Below are positions 8,390-18,255 of a stretch of 64,000 nt of DNA, in pieces (position 1 is the stretch's first letter; every line of letters starts with the position of its first letter). The translations under genes and the position numbers were made by a program. The stretch is from contig CAZFLE010000001.1 of assembly GCA_964519895.1 (NCBI GenBank), positions 1 to 64,000 on the forward strand, written 5' to 3'. The DNA comes from CAYFPX01 sp964519895 (GTDB lineage Bacteria > Myxococcota_A > UBA796 > CAJQPC01). Under the pieces are notes generated by a model, which had not been told where the DNA came from, ran no database searches, and worked only from the letters and a program-made list of their open reading frames with translations.

Positions 8390-9090
8390 TCGAGCTGAGA
8401 CACTTCCGAGCGGCCCGGCGCCGGGCCTGGCTTCGAGCAGCCCACGAGCCGGCCGGCCTGCTGGCTCTGGCCCTGTGCTTCTACATCTGGATCATGGGTC
8501 TGGGGCTCTCTCGCCAGGTCGCCGTCGTGGTCGAGGTGGAGGTGCCGGCCGAGCGCCTCGTGCGCCTGGCGGGTCCGCCGACGGCGGCGCGGAAGCCCGC
8601 CAAGGTGCGAGAGCGGGTGGCCGAGTCGCCGCAGCCCATCTTCGAGCGGACCCCCAAGACCGTCCGGGACACCCCGCAGCCCTCCCCCGTCGAGCTCGTC
8701 GACCTGCCGGATCCGGAGCCCGAGGATCCCTTCGGCGACCCAGCGGACGGAGCAGCGGTCGACGATGTGGATCCCGGTCGAGATGGCCTCTCGGGCCTCC
8801 GTGACCGTTCTCTGGATGAGGAAGACACGATCGACAAGCCGCCCGAGGATCCCCTGGACCAGGACGACGGCGAAGACGTCGGCGATGCCCAGCTGCGTGC
8901 CTGCTCCCTGGTCCGGGAGCACAGCCCCACGGCCGTGGAGCTGCTCGGTCCTGCCGACCCGGACCTGGAGGCCTGGAAGCGCGCCCTCGCCGACTGCCGG
9001 GTGAGCGGTGGAGGGCCGGTCGACGCCTCGGTGGACTGGGGGCGTGTCCTGGCCGCGATGCAGACGTGGATCAAGACATCCCACTCCTGA
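8386..9090 (+). CDS. single-pass membrane protein with Pro/acid-rich periplasmic region, 234 aa
   Basis: GTG 8386 overlaps the previous stop in GTGA. The protein has a basic cytoplasmic start (LRHFRAARRRAWLR), one transmembrane helix (about residues 22-42, GLLALALCFYIWIMGLGL), then a Pro/Asp/Glu-rich stretch resembling the linker of TonB- or GspC-like proteins, and a short C-terminal region with two Cys (LRACSLV, LADCRVS). This layout suits a periplasm-spanning accessory component of a secretion machine, but no named domain is visible. Confidence 0.55.
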   Translation: MIELRHFRAARRRAWLRAAHEPAGLLALALCFYIWIMGLGLSRQVAVVVEVEVPAERLVRLAGPPTAARKPAKVRERVAESPQPIFERTPKTVRDTPQPSPVELVDLPDPEPEDPFGDPADGAAVDDVDPGRDGLSGLRDRSLDEEDTIDKPPEDPLDQDDGEDVGDAQLRACSLVREHSPTAVELLGPADPDLEAWKRALADCRVSGGGPVDASVDWGRVLAAMQTWIKTSHS

Positions 9091-9125
9091 CCTCCCCACC
9101 ACTGGGTCCTAGCCAAGGAGCTGTC

Positions 9126-11189
9126 ATGACCCCCGCCCGAGTCCGTCTCCTCGCCCTCACGTCCGTGCTGTTGGGCCTCGGGATCAACCCCGCCGCCGCG
9201 AAGCAGCCGGACCCCCCGAGCCCTCCGGCCGCCGCGGCGTCCGTGGCGCCGAGCACCACCCAGGAGACGGTGGCCCAGGCGCTCCGCCGGTACCGGGTCG
9301 ACCGGTCGGCGTCCCGGGCCCTCGACGTGGCCAAGCAGACCCTGGATCTGGCCGAGGCCGGCGAAGCGCGGCATGCGGGCGTGCCCACGCTGGTGTGGGC
9401 CTCCAGGTTCTTGACCGAGGGCTTCCGCAAGGTCGAGGCCACCAGCTCGGCGGGTGCCCCTGATCGGTACTACGCGCCGCTCTACGGCCTGGTGAACCGA
9501 CTGATGCGAGCCGCCCGGCTGTCCACCGAGCCGGCCACGGCGGCGGCGGTCGAGGTCGCGGTGCTGCAGCTGGTCGACCGGCTCGAGACCGCGCAGCCGG
9601 GCGCGTCGGTGGAGGGCTACGACGGGCGCACCTTCCACCACGACGCCGAGCGTGCGAGGGAATTGGTCGAACTGGCACCTGGCAAGGTCGCCTTCTGGAG
9701 CAATGCCTGGTCCGCGGCGTGGATCCTCGATCGCGCGGGCAAGACCTTTGCCCCGGACGCCACGGGGCCCGAGGACGCCCTGCGCCACGCCCGGGCGGCG
9801 CTCCGAGCGAGCGGCGAAGAGGCCGCGAGGTCGGGCGAGGACCCCGGCCCCGCGGCGTGTCGCGCCCACCGGGGCATGGCTCGCTACTGGGCTGTCGCGA
9901 TGGCCAATGACGCCACCCCGGACCGGGTCGGTGCCAGCGTGCACCTGGAGCGTCACGCCCTGAAGACCGGGCAGTGCGGCGACCTGGGCCAGGACGCCCA
10001 GGTGGCTGACTGGATCGAGCTGGCTGCGCGGACCCGCCTGGAGATCTTCTCCGAGGAGGGTCGGATTCCCGAGCTCGTGGGGCACCTGGAGCGGCTGGTT
10101 CAGGCGCCATTCACCGAGACCGCCTGGACCCACCGGCCCGCGGTGGTGCTGGACTTCGTGGTCCGTGATCTCTGGCAGCTGCTGGAGGCCCAGGCCGCGA
10201 CTCTGCGGCCCATCGATGGCTTCGATCAGTTCGTCACCCGGGCCCAGGTGTTGGCCGAACAAGCCTTTCGCGAGGTCTACGAGACCCCGCCGGTCCGGCT
10301 CGACTCCGAGACGCGAGACCACGTCGACCAGGTGCTCGCACTGCTGGCCCAGCTGGCGGACAACGTGGGCGACTACGAGCTCGAGGCCGAAGCCGAGGCC
10401 TTGCGCGCCCGCTTGCCGGCAGCGTCTGAGCAGGCCGCGATGGCCCCGCAGGCCGCCGGAGTCGCACGCACGGTGCCCTGGACCGGCCCGACCGAGCGGC
10501 TCTTGCGGGACATCCGTCTGGCGGCAGAGCACGCCCACGACGCGGCACTGCCACGGGATGGCCGCGCTCGCCGCTACAGCAACCGCCAGTGGATCCTGCG
10601 CGGCATCGAAGACCTGGTCCTGGAGCTGGAGCGCCGCGCCGCCATGCCGGGCACCCTCGGACAGGCCGCCAGGGATGCCCACGCCCGAGGGCTCCAGTGG
10701 CTCGGCCTCGCCCACTACGCGTCGGCGAACCCCGAAGGCGGCGCCCTGGTCCTGGAACAGGCGCGGCTGCTCGAGTCCAACGCCCCCCACCTCCCGCTGG
10801 ACGAGCTGGGGCAGAACGCGTCGGAGCTGCTCCCGTCCTGGAAGGGCGACCGGGGCGTCGAAGTACGCCCGCTGTTGCTCCGGGTTCCCAAGGGCTGCCC
10901 CGAGCTCGCCGTTCGGGGCGGGGAGAGCCACGGCGACGTGCTGTCGGTGACCCAGCTGGACCTGGACCTGCGGTCGGGGGGCTGGACCCGCCCGTCCACT
11001 CCGCCGGGAGAGCACTGGGTCTTCACCGTGGTGCCCGCCGACCAGGACCTCACCCTGATCGTGGGAGACCTGTCCCGAGAACTGCCCCCGGGCGGCGACG
11101 TGATCAGCCGTCGCCTGGAGCTCTCCGAGCACGGGGTGCACCTGGTCCAGATCCCGCCTCCGGGGCCGGGAACCCCGAGGGAGTATTGA
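9126..11189 (+). CDS. large exported protein of unknown function, alpha-helical, 687 aa
   Basis: ATG 9126 has AAGGAG 6-11 nt upstream; the in-frame 9066 codon has no site. The N-terminus MTPARVRLLALTSVLLGL... with AAAKQ is a signal peptide. The body is Ala/Leu/Arg-rich and helical with TPR-like stretches (for example ALDVAKQTLDLAEAGEARHA, ALVLEQARLLESNAP), followed by a beta-rich C-terminal ~100 residues (VEVRPLLLRVPKGCPELAVR). No catalytic motif seen. It is 1 bp upstream of a MopE lipoprotein gene and probably in one operon with it. Confidence 0.6.
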   Translation: MTPARVRLLALTSVLLGLGINPAAAKQPDPPSPPAAAASVAPSTTQETVAQALRRYRVDRSASRALDVAKQTLDLAEAGEARHAGVPTLVWASRFLTEGFRKVEATSSAGAPDRYYAPLYGLVNRLMRAARLSTEPATAAAVEVAVLQLVDRLETAQPGASVEGYDGRTFHHDAERARELVELAPGKVAFWSNAWSAAWILDRAGKTFAPDATGPEDALRHARAALRASGEEAARSGEDPGPAACRAHRGMARYWAVAMANDATPDRVGASVHLERHALKTGQCGDLGQDAQVADWIELAARTRLEIFSEEGRIPELVGHLERLVQAPFTETAWTHRPAVVLDFVVRDLWQLLEAQAATLRPIDGFDQFVTRAQVLAEQAFREVYETPPVRLDSETRDHVDQVLALLAQLADNVGDYELEAEAEALRARLPAASEQAAMAPQAAGVARTVPWTGPTERLLRDIRLAAEHAHDAALPRDGRARRYSNRQWILRGIEDLVLELERRAAMPGTLGQAARDAHARGLQWLGLAHYASANPEGGALVLEQARLLESNAPHLPLDELGQNASELLPSWKGDRGVEVRPLLLRVPKGCPELAVRGGESHGDVLSVTQLDLDLRSGGWTRPSTPPGEHWVFTVVPADQDLTLIVGDLSRELPPGGDVISRRLELSEHGVHLVQIPPPGPGTPREY

Positions 11190-11190
11190 G

Positions 11191-13221
11191 GTGGGCCCCA
11201 TCGGCCTGACCCTGCTGCTGGGCTTGATCGGGAGCCAGTCGGGCTGCGCGCGAATCGGCGACCCCGACGACCTGGAACACGACCGCTTCGTCTCCATGGA
11301 CTGCGCCCCGGAGAACCCGGACGTGCACCCCTGGGCCGCCGAGAAGTCCAACGGCATCGACGACGACTGTGACGGGCGCATCGACGAAGGCACGACCGGC
11401 GCAGACGACGACGGGGACGGCCTCAGCGAGGAGCAGGGCGACTGCAACGACCTGGAGCCGACCATCTCTGCGGCGGGTATCGAAGTCGGCGACGGCGTCG
11501 ACCAGGACTGCGACGGTCGGGTCGACGAAGGCACGGACTGGGGCGACGACGACGACGACGGCTACACCGAGCTCCAGGGGGACTGCGACGACGACGACCC
11601 GAGTCTCCACCCGGGCGCCCTCGAGATCTGCGACCGGATCGACCAGGACTGCGACGGTGTGGTCGACGACGGCTTTGACCTGGACCGGGATGGGTTCACC
11701 ACCTGTGCTGTCGTCGTGGACTGGAACGACAGGGACCCCACTGTGTTCCCGGACGCGCCGGAGCTCTGCGACGGCCGTGACAACGACCAGGACGGCCAGA
11801 TCGACGAAGGCCACGACGTCGACGGCGACGGCACGGCCTGGTGCTTGGGGGACTGCGACGACACCGACGCGGCGGTCGGACCGCACGGACTGGAGGTCTG
11901 CAACGGTCGCGACGACGACTGCGATGGCTTCATCGACGGGGCCGATCCCGACGCACCGGACGGCGACCAAGACGGCATGAGCTGCGAGCGAGACTGCGAC
12001 GACGCTGACCCAGACGCCTTCCAGGGTGCGATCGAACGCGCCGACGATCGGGACGAAGACTGCGACGGGCTGGTCGACGAGGGACTCGACCTGGACGGCG
12101 ACGGCCACGCGGGGGACTGCGACGAGGGAGACCCCGGGGTGCACCCCGACCAGGACGAGACCTGCGACGGCCAGGACACGAACTGCGATGGCCGCCAGGA
12201 CGAGGGCTACGACCAGGACAGCGACGGGCACTCCACCTGCTCCGGCGACTGCGACGACGACGACCCAGACGTGAACCCCGGCGAGGCCGAACGCATCAAC
12301 CACGCCGACGACGACTGCGACGGCGAAGTGGACCAGGACCTGGGGCTCCTGGTCGCTGCCGACATGTACGTGGAGCTCGACCGGAACGGCTCCCACGAGA
12401 GCTCGCTGCCGCTGCCCGAGAGCTACGAGGACTGGGCCGTGGCGGTGCTGGTGGACACCATCCAGGACGACGGCGAGGGTTGGTGCGAGTGGGACTACGA
12501 CGTGTCGACAAGTGGGGGCGAGGTGCACGTGGAGGTCGACGTGGGCGGCTGCAAGGACGCTCGGGGCATCGGCCACGCGTTCCGCTACAGCGTGGTCCTG
12601 TTCGTGGACGCCGGCGACGACGTGGACCTGGAGACCGACGAGCTGGCCGAGGGCTACATCGACGTGCCCGACGACGTGGCCATGGAGGCCAGCTGGACCC
12701 AGGGCGACGCGCTCGGTCTGTGCGCCATCGGGGAGTTCTTCGACGGGGACAAGTCGAGCTCCGGTGGCGACCGGGACTTCCACTGGAATTTCCAGTGCGA
12801 CACGAGCAGCTCGGGCTCCGGCAGCAACCGCACGGCCACCCTCGACGGCACCGCCAGCGAAGACAACTGCGACAACGACCACTGCTACGTGGTCGCCGAC
12901 ATGATCCTGGTGGCGGGCTTCGACAACGTCGACGTGCGGTGGAAGCGGGACTGGAAGGCCAGCAAGTCCGGCGGGGCCAAGAAGCACGTGTCCTACGACA
13001 CGTCGGTGCCCGACCACCTGGTGCTGGTGAACATGCTCCAGGTCGACGTGGGTGACAACAAGGACCACACGACCTGGATCACCGAACACTCCCAGCGGAG
13101 CAGCTCCGAGAGCTTCGTGTTCCGGGAGTACGGGTCCATCAGCAAGGTCACCGGTGACCTCCTGATCCTGGAGGGCCGGTTCCTGTACTGGCTCGACGGC
13201 GACTGGATCCTCGACGACTGA
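11191..13221 (+). CDS. MopE-repeat lipoprotein with an unnamed shared C-terminal domain, 676 aa
   Basis: GTG 11191 follows the previous stop by one base, with GGGAG about 7 nt upstream. Signal peptide MGPIGLTLLLGLIGSQSGC ends in a lipobox (QSGC). Residues ~25-380 contain about nine MopE-type metal-binding repeats (DGDG...DCDDDDP...CDGRDNDQDG). From about residue 383 (LLVAADMYVELDRNGS) to the end there is a ~290-residue domain shared with the lipoprotein at 21905-23881: both contain GCKD, a GHxF/GHGF-Y-S-V stretch, NSGGDRD/SSGGDRD, a VLVA/VLAxGFDN segment and the ending LLILxGxFLYWLDG. The two paralogues flank the Tad secretion genes, which suggests a surface role tied to that apparatus. Confidence 0.8.
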   Translation: MGPIGLTLLLGLIGSQSGCARIGDPDDLEHDRFVSMDCAPENPDVHPWAAEKSNGIDDDCDGRIDEGTTGADDDGDGLSEEQGDCNDLEPTISAAGIEVGDGVDQDCDGRVDEGTDWGDDDDDGYTELQGDCDDDDPSLHPGALEICDRIDQDCDGVVDDGFDLDRDGFTTCAVVVDWNDRDPTVFPDAPELCDGRDNDQDGQIDEGHDVDGDGTAWCLGDCDDTDAAVGPHGLEVCNGRDDDCDGFIDGADPDAPDGDQDGMSCERDCDDADPDAFQGAIERADDRDEDCDGLVDEGLDLDGDGHAGDCDEGDPGVHPDQDETCDGQDTNCDGRQDEGYDQDSDGHSTCSGDCDDDDPDVNPGEAERINHADDDCDGEVDQDLGLLVAADMYVELDRNGSHESSLPLPESYEDWAVAVLVDTIQDDGEGWCEWDYDVSTSGGEVHVEVDVGGCKDARGIGHAFRYSVVLFVDAGDDVDLETDELAEGYIDVPDDVAMEASWTQGDALGLCAIGEFFDGDKSSSGGDRDFHWNFQCDTSSSGSGSNRTATLDGTASEDNCDNDHCYVVADMILVAGFDNVDVRWKRDWKASKSGGAKKHVSYDTSVPDHLVLVNMLQVDVGDNKDHTTWITEHSQRSSSESFVFREYGSISKVTGDLLILEGRFLYWLDGDWILDD

Positions 13222-13260
13222 GCCTGTCCCAACAGGGCGCCTCTCCCCACTGGAGTCTCG

Positions 13261-13953
13261 ATGGACACCTCTCTGAGCCAACCCCTCCGCTTTGCCCTGG
13301 CGGGCGTCGCCGCGCTGATCGCCTGGGGTGCGAGCAGCCTGGGGGGCGCGCCCGAGCCGGTGCCGACCCGCGCCTATCTGCGCTGTCCCCAGTCCGAAGG
13401 CTTCCTCCTGGGCAAGAAGCTCCCGTCCGCCCACCGCGCGCCACAGGAGGGGCTGGTCGAAGACACCGAGGCGAACCGTCGCTACGCCGACGGCATGGTG
13501 CTCGAGCGCCAGGGCTGTCAGGACGGCTGGCTGACCGGTGCCGCGCTGAGGACCGCCGAGAGCCTGAGCCGGATCAGCGAGGGCTTCGAGGCCTTCCCCG
13601 CGCAGCTGCGCAACACGCGCCCTGGCGATCGGGTCCAGATCTGGCGGGGCGAGACCATGCTGGTGGACGGCGTCCGCGTGGTCCAGGTCGACGAGCACTT
13701 CCTGCCGACGGACCGCCTGGGTCGGCCCCTGGTCTTCTCCGGGCCCACGTCGGCGGTGCTCGAGGTTCCCCGCCAGGCCTTCGACGACCTGGTCCGGTGC
13801 CAGGAGCTGGGGCCCCTGCGCTTCCTGCCGTCTCGGGCCAGCTGGCAGCCGGGAGACCCCACGGCTTCCTGTGCGGTCCCCACGCCGCCACCCCCGCCCG
13901 AGCCGGACGCCGAGAAGCCTCGGCGTCCTCCCCTGACCTTCGTCGACCTCTGA
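13261..13953 (+). CDS. CpaB/RcpC-like Tad pilus assembly protein
   Basis: ATG 13261 follows 39 bp after the MopE stop. One N-terminal transmembrane segment (FALAGVAALIAWGASSLG) is followed by a periplasmic region with the SAF-like pattern of CpaB: GFEAFPAQLRNTRPGDRVQI then WRGETMLVDGVRVVQVDEH. CpaB/RcpC proteins are periplasmic parts of the tight-adherence pilus that associate with the secretin. The C-terminus is a Pro-rich tail (PTPPPPPEPDAEKPRRPP). The gene lies directly before the secretin-like gene, as cpaB-cpaC usually do. The assignment rests on position and weak motif likeness. Confidence 0.55.
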   Translation: MDTSLSQPLRFALAGVAALIAWGASSLGGAPEPVPTRAYLRCPQSEGFLLGKKLPSAHRAPQEGLVEDTEANRRYADGMVLERQGCQDGWLTGAALRTAESLSRISEGFEAFPAQLRNTRPGDRVQIWRGETMLVDGVRVVQVDEHFLPTDRLGRPLVFSGPTSAVLEVPRQAFDDLVRCQELGPLRFLPSRASWQPGDPTASCAVPTPPPPPEPDAEKPRRPPLTFVDL

Positions 13954-13960
13954 GGCCGTC

Positions 13961-15124
13961 ATGCTGCGACTCCTCCTCCTCGTCCTGTTCGGTCTTGCGG
14001 TGAGCCACGCCCAAGAGATGGCGCGGTGTCCGGAGCACCTGGTCATCGCACCCGGTGAGTTTCGCCACTGCGCCGGCAACCCCAGGCTGGCCTTCCGAAC
14101 GCCGTACTACGACGTCAAGCTGGCAGAAGAGGGCGGTTTCTACCTGATCGGGCGCACGCCCGGTGTGGCCCAGCTGGAGCTGTGGGACGGCACCTCGATG
14201 CGGGTGTCGGTCGACGCCTGCCTGAACGGCCTGCGGGGGATCCGCCAGGAGGCCAAGGAGCTGGGGTTCGGACAACTCCTCAGCATTCGGTGCGAAGACC
14301 GGTCGGTGATCGTGCGCACCCACGGCGACCTGCCGCCCCAGGCCGTGCCCTGGCTGCAGAGACTGGACCGGCGAGAAGGGGTCGAGTGGGTGCCCGATGT
14401 GGGCCCGATGATGGTGCGACTCCGGGTCGAGCTGGCCCGGGCCAGTCGCAGCGAGGTGGATCGCCACGGCTTCGACCTGCAGGACCCGGTCGAGTTCGTT
14501 CGGCGCATGGCCGACATCGCGCGGAATGGCCCCAGCTGGAGCGACGGTGAGCTGCTCTACGGATACGGCAAGACCCTCACGGCGGACTCCTGGTACTACA
14601 CCCGGGAGGTCCCGGTAGAGCTGGGCTCGGACGTGCGGCTGTCGTCGGGCACCGAGACGTCGGTCCAGGGTCGCGAGGGCCAGGCCAGCGCGGCGGTACC
14701 GTCGGGGCTGGAGCTCGTGCTCGAGGACGTGAAGATCCTGGGCAGCGGCCGCGAACTCAAGGCCAAGATGACCGTCGCCTACTCCGACAGTGTGGAGACC
14801 GAACGGAGCGGCAGTCACTACCAGACCCAGGTGGCACCCGAGCGCCTGGTCAGCCACGTGCGGCTGCGGCTGGGGGAGCCGCGGCAGGTCATGCGCTGGT
14901 CGCCCCAGCGGGGACAGGACGTGCACCACACCCTGCCGGTCCTGCAGGGCATCTGGCCCCTGGACAGGGTCCTGGGGGGCTCGGATCGCATCGAAGAGCA
15001 GGCGGTGGCGGTGGTCGTGCTGACCCTGATCCCGGATCGTCCGGGCACCAGCGATGTGCGCGCGGTGCTCCAGCAGGGTCAGGCCTGGCGGGCCGAGGCC
15101 CACGGCGACGAGCGCAGGCCGTGA
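13961..15124 (+). CDS. CpaC/RcpA-like outer-membrane secretin of the Tad locus, 387 aa
   Basis: ATG 13961 has GAGG 6 nt upstream. Signal peptide MLRLLLLVLFGLAVSHAQ. The N-terminal ~80 residues (HLVIAPGEFRHC to GVAQLELWDG) match the pattern of the pilus-formation N-domain found in CpaC and related secretins. The later part (PMMVRLRVELARASRSEV, LELVLEDVKILGSGRELKAK, VAVVVLTLIPD) has secretin-like strands. At 387 residues it is shorter than many CpaC proteins (about 450-550), so it may be a diverged or minimal channel. It overlaps the ATPase gene by 4 bp. Confidence 0.6.
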   Translation: MLRLLLLVLFGLAVSHAQEMARCPEHLVIAPGEFRHCAGNPRLAFRTPYYDVKLAEEGGFYLIGRTPGVAQLELWDGTSMRVSVDACLNGLRGIRQEAKELGFGQLLSIRCEDRSVIVRTHGDLPPQAVPWLQRLDRREGVEWVPDVGPMMVRLRVELARASRSEVDRHGFDLQDPVEFVRRMADIARNGPSWSDGELLYGYGKTLTADSWYYTREVPVELGSDVRLSSGTETSVQGREGQASAAVPSGLELVLEDVKILGSGRELKAKMTVAYSDSVETERSGSHYQTQVAPERLVSHVRLRLGEPRQVMRWSPQRGQDVHHTLPVLQGIWPLDRVLGGSDRIEEQAVAVVVLTLIPDRPGTSDVRAVLQQGQAWRAEAHGDERRP

Positions 15125-16335
15125 GCCCCCAGGCACCGCCGACACCCGAGGAGCTCCAGAGGGTCCTCGACGAGCTGGACCCGCTCGACCACGACGACAG
15201 TTTCCTCTGGGCCCCGCGCGAGGCCTTCCGCGACGCGGTCATCGCGGCGATCCGGGAAGCGATCGCGCCTTCCCGCAGACAGGTCTTGCGCGACTACCTG
15301 CTCGGGCTGGGTCCGATCGAGTCCATCTGGCACGGCGACCGACCCTCGGAGCTCGCGATCTCTGCGTCCGGGCTGGTGCACGTGCGCGAGGGAGGACGCA
15401 TGGTCCAGAGCCCCGTCGTCTTTCCCGACCCCTATCGCACCCGCATCCTGAAGAGCATCGCCGCGCGGGACGGCAAGCAGCTGACCCACCAGCGGCCCCT
15501 GGTCGGTGTGACCGTGGGCCCGGGCGAGCGGGCGCAGCTGGTCGGGGGGCAGGTGAGCGTGGGCGGCGGGGCATCGGCTGTCTTCCGGCGCCAGACCCTG
15601 GACTCGCCCAGCCTGGAGCTCCTGGCCGAGCTGGGGTCCATCGACAAGTCCTTGGTGGACTTGCTGCGGGCCGAGGTGTTGAGGGGCCGGAATTTCCTGG
15701 TGGCTGGGGACAAGGGCAGCGGCAAGACGACCTTTCTCTCGGCCCTGATCGAAGCCACCGACCCGGCCCACCACGTCGTCACGATGGAGGACGTGGGGGA
15801 GCTGAAGGTTCCCGCGAGCCGCTGTGTCACCCGGCTGGCCACGCGCAATGAGGGCAACGAGGGCACGGGCGGGGTGGACCACGCCGCGCTCCTGAGGGCT
15901 GCCAAGCGACTGGGAGCCGACGTGCTCGTGCTGGGCGAGGTCCGGGGCAGCGAGGCCTATGCCCTGGTGGACGCGCTCACGTCGGCGACCACGGGCGTGT
16001 TCGGGGGCATCCACGCCCGTGACGCCCAGACCGCCCTCGACAAGCTCGCCAACAAGGCGGTCGAGGGCGGTGCCGACCCGCGGCGGGTCCAGCACCAGGT
16101 CCGCACGGCGGTGGACTATGTGGTGCACCTGCTGCCCGATCTGGCCCGGCGTCCGGCACTGGTCGGCGGCGTGGCCCAGATGGGCCTGCAGCAGCTGGCG
16201 AGGCCCGTGCTGTGCGGTGGCCAGCTGGCCATCGAGCCGGTGGTGACCTGGGTCCCGAATGTCGGCAGCGCCGGTCGCTGGGTCATCGACGACCCCGGGC
16301 CGTTCGTCGAGCATGGACTGGGGCAATTCGCGTGA
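15121..16335 (+). CDS. cpaF: CpaF/TadA-type secretion ATPase, 404 aa
   Basis: GTG 15121 overlaps the secretin stop (GTGA). The product carries the type II/IV secretion ATPase signature: Walker A GDKGSGKTT, an Asp box VTMEDVGEL, Walker B DVLVLGEVRGSEA and a His-box-like GGIHARDA. It would energise assembly of the Tad pilus from the cytoplasmic face of the inner membrane. The N-terminal ~150 residues include ELAISASGLVHVREGGR, matching CpaF's ligand-binding region. A second CpaF-like ATPase follows at 18252, which is unusual for one locus. Confidence 0.85.
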   Translation: MSPQAPPTPEELQRVLDELDPLDHDDSFLWAPREAFRDAVIAAIREAIAPSRRQVLRDYLLGLGPIESIWHGDRPSELAISASGLVHVREGGRMVQSPVVFPDPYRTRILKSIAARDGKQLTHQRPLVGVTVGPGERAQLVGGQVSVGGGASAVFRRQTLDSPSLELLAELGSIDKSLVDLLRAEVLRGRNFLVAGDKGSGKTTFLSALIEATDPAHHVVTMEDVGELKVPASRCVTRLATRNEGNEGTGGVDHAALLRAAKRLGADVLVLGEVRGSEAYALVDALTSATTGVFGGIHARDAQTALDKLANKAVEGGADPRRVQHQVRTAVDYVVHLLPDLARRPALVGGVAQMGLQQLARPVLCGGQLAIEPVVTWVPNVGSAGRWVIDDPGPFVEHGLGQFA

Positions 16336-17180
16336 GCTGGCAGGTGACGTTGGGTGTGGGCCTGGCCGTGGGGCTCGGTGTCTGGCTGCTGTCTGGCCTT
16401 CGTGTCGACGAGGGGCCGGACGAGCGGCTGGTGAGGTTGTGTCGAGACCGCGGACTCGTGCTCCCACCAGGTCCCTGGGTCTCGCTGTGGCTGGCCGGCT
16501 GGGGCGCCCTGGTGCTGGTCGCGGTGGGCTCCACGGGGGGCGCCCGGGGGGTGCTTCTGGGGGCTGGGATCGCCCTGGTCGGGGTCTTGGCCCCCTGGAT
16601 CGGCGACCGCATCTGGCGGGCAGAGCTGGAGACGGCCCTGGCCACCGGGGCGGTCGACCTGTTGCGACAGTGGGCGATCGGGAGCGACTCGGGTCTGCTC
16701 CCTGCCGCCGCCCTGGCCGACGCGGTGCGCCACTGTGACGGGCCCATCGCCCTCGAGGCCCGCAGGGTGTTGGTCGGGCACGCCATCCGGTGCGGGTCCC
16801 TGGCCGAGTGCTGGCGGCGGCGAGCCAGGCGGCTCGGCTCGGAGACCCTGGGTGAGATCGGGGCGGTGGTCGCCGCGGTGGAGTCCAGCGGTGCTCCCTA
16901 CACGGTGCTGTTGAACACCTTGGCGGGGTCCATCGAGCACCGGCTCCAGTACCGCTCTCGGACCCGGGCGGTCGCGCGGGGCCCTCTGGTCGAGATCGGC
17001 GCTTGTCAGGCCCTGATCCTGGGCATGGCGATGGTGGCCCAGGACCTCCCGGCCGCCATGGGGCTGGAGGGCCAGCCGCCCTTGTTCGACACCTGGCACT
17101 GGGTCGTGCTGCTGGGTTCCCTGGCGTTGTCGGCTGGCCTGGCGGGTTGGGCCATTCGAGCGGACAGGTTCCTCGGATGA
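16332..17180 (+). CDS. tadB: TadB-like inner-membrane platform protein (T2SF domain), 282 aa
   Basis: GTG 16332 overlaps the ATPase stop. Two N-terminal transmembrane helices (VTLGVGLAVGLGVWLLSGL and the 493-560 bp region) precede a cytoplasmic type II secretion F-like helical domain (LRQWAIGSDSGLLPAAAL to LLNTLAGSIEHRLQYRSRTR), then two C-terminal membrane helices. TadB and TadC form the inner-membrane platform on which the ATPase acts. The gene order CpaF-TadB-TadC supports this. It overlaps the next start in ATGA. Confidence 0.75.
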   Translation: MSWQVTLGVGLAVGLGVWLLSGLRVDEGPDERLVRLCRDRGLVLPPGPWVSLWLAGWGALVLVAVGSTGGARGVLLGAGIALVGVLAPWIGDRIWRAELETALATGAVDLLRQWAIGSDSGLLPAAALADAVRHCDGPIALEARRVLVGHAIRCGSLAECWRRRARRLGSETLGEIGAVVAAVESSGAPYTVLLNTLAGSIEHRLQYRSRTRAVARGPLVEIGACQALILGMAMVAQDLPAAMGLEGQPPLFDTWHWVVLLGSLALSAGLAGWAIRADRFLG

Positions 17181-18255
17181 CGGGCCTCATGCCGCTCTTG
17201 GCCGCGTCGGTCACGGGGATCGCCACGTGGTGGGCGTTCGGGGTCGGATCCCCGGCGACCGGTGGCGCGGCCGGCAGTCCCGGGCGGAAGCGCCGGGCCC
17301 GACTCGAGCACAGCGTGGCCTCTGAGTGGGTCCGTCTGGCCGTCGCCGTTCATGGCTTCCTGGGCCCAGAGGTCCCGGCCCCCCTGGCCAGCCGCCTGCT
17401 GGCGGCGGGTCGTCCCGGTGCCCTCACCGANNNNNNNNNNNNNNNNNNNNNNNNNNNNNNNNNNNNNNNNNNNNNNNNNNNNNNNNNNNNNNNNNNNNNN
17501 NNNNNNNNNNNNNNNNNNNNNNNNNNNNNNCGGCCCCCCTGGCCAGCCGCCTGCTGGCGGCGGGTCGTCCCGGTGCCCTCACCGATCGGGAGTGGGCTGC
17601 GCTCGAGGTGGGCTGGGCCCTGGGGACCCTGTGCCTGGCGGCCGTCGGGCTGTGCATGTGCATGCTGAGCGGTGCGCCCGCGGTCACGGTGACCCTGCCG
17701 CTCACCGGCATCGGTGCCGCCGCGCTGCCGTCGATCTGGCTCGACGCGGCCATCCGTCGCCGGCGGCGATGGCTCGAGAGCCGCCTGGCGGATCTGGCGG
17801 ACCGGATCGGCACGCTGTTGGCGGCCGGGCTGACCGTGCCGGCGGCCTTTGCCGAGGCGGTGCAGATCGAGCGCTGCGCGGGCACGTCTCCGGACTGGCT
17901 CCTGCGAGAGCTCCAGCGTTCGGCGGCGCTGCTCGAGCTCTCGGTCGTCGACCTGTCGGCCAGCCTGGCAGAGCTCGGGCGACGCATCCCGACGCCGATG
18001 CTGGCGTCCCTGATCGGACAGCTGTCGGCCGCAGCGGGCAGCGGCGGTCGCGCGAGCGAGGCGCTGTGTGTGTTCGCGAGGGGTCAGCGAGAGCAGCTGA
18101 CCCACCGCCGCCTGATGCGGCTGGGCGGCCTGCCGGTGCGGTTGATCCCGGCCGTGGCGCTGCCCGTCGTGATGTTCCTGTTTCTGCTGATCGTGGCCTG
18201 CATGGAGATGTTCGGCCGAGTCTTCACCATGAGCGCCGGAGGAAGCTGGACATGA
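17177..18255 (+). CDS. tadC: TadC-like inner-membrane platform protein, 307 aa after removing an assembly duplication
   Basis: ATG 17177 overlaps the TadB stop. The gene contains 100 N plus a 55-bp duplicate; deleting these 155 bp leaves 924 bp, exactly 308 codons, and joins RPGALT to DREWAALEVGW in frame. The product has N-terminal and central membrane helices (GTLCLAAVGLCMCML, LIPAVALPVVMFLFLLIVACM at the end) with an F-domain-like helical core (LADRIGTLLAAGLTVPAAFAEA). It pairs with TadB as the second platform subunit. It overlaps the next start in ATGA. Confidence 0.75.
17376..17585. other. assembly gap flanked by a 55-bp exact duplication
   Basis: Bases 17376-17430 and 17531-17585 are identical, with 100 N between. 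Collapsing them gives a continuous tadC-like frame, so the duplication is an assembly artefact. Confidence 0.95.

Noticed and set aside
12783..12798. Palindrome CACTGGAATTTCCAGTG inside the MopE gene
   Set aside because: It lies in coding sequence within the shared C-terminal domain and lacks the GGAAYRTTCC spacing of the promoter sites.
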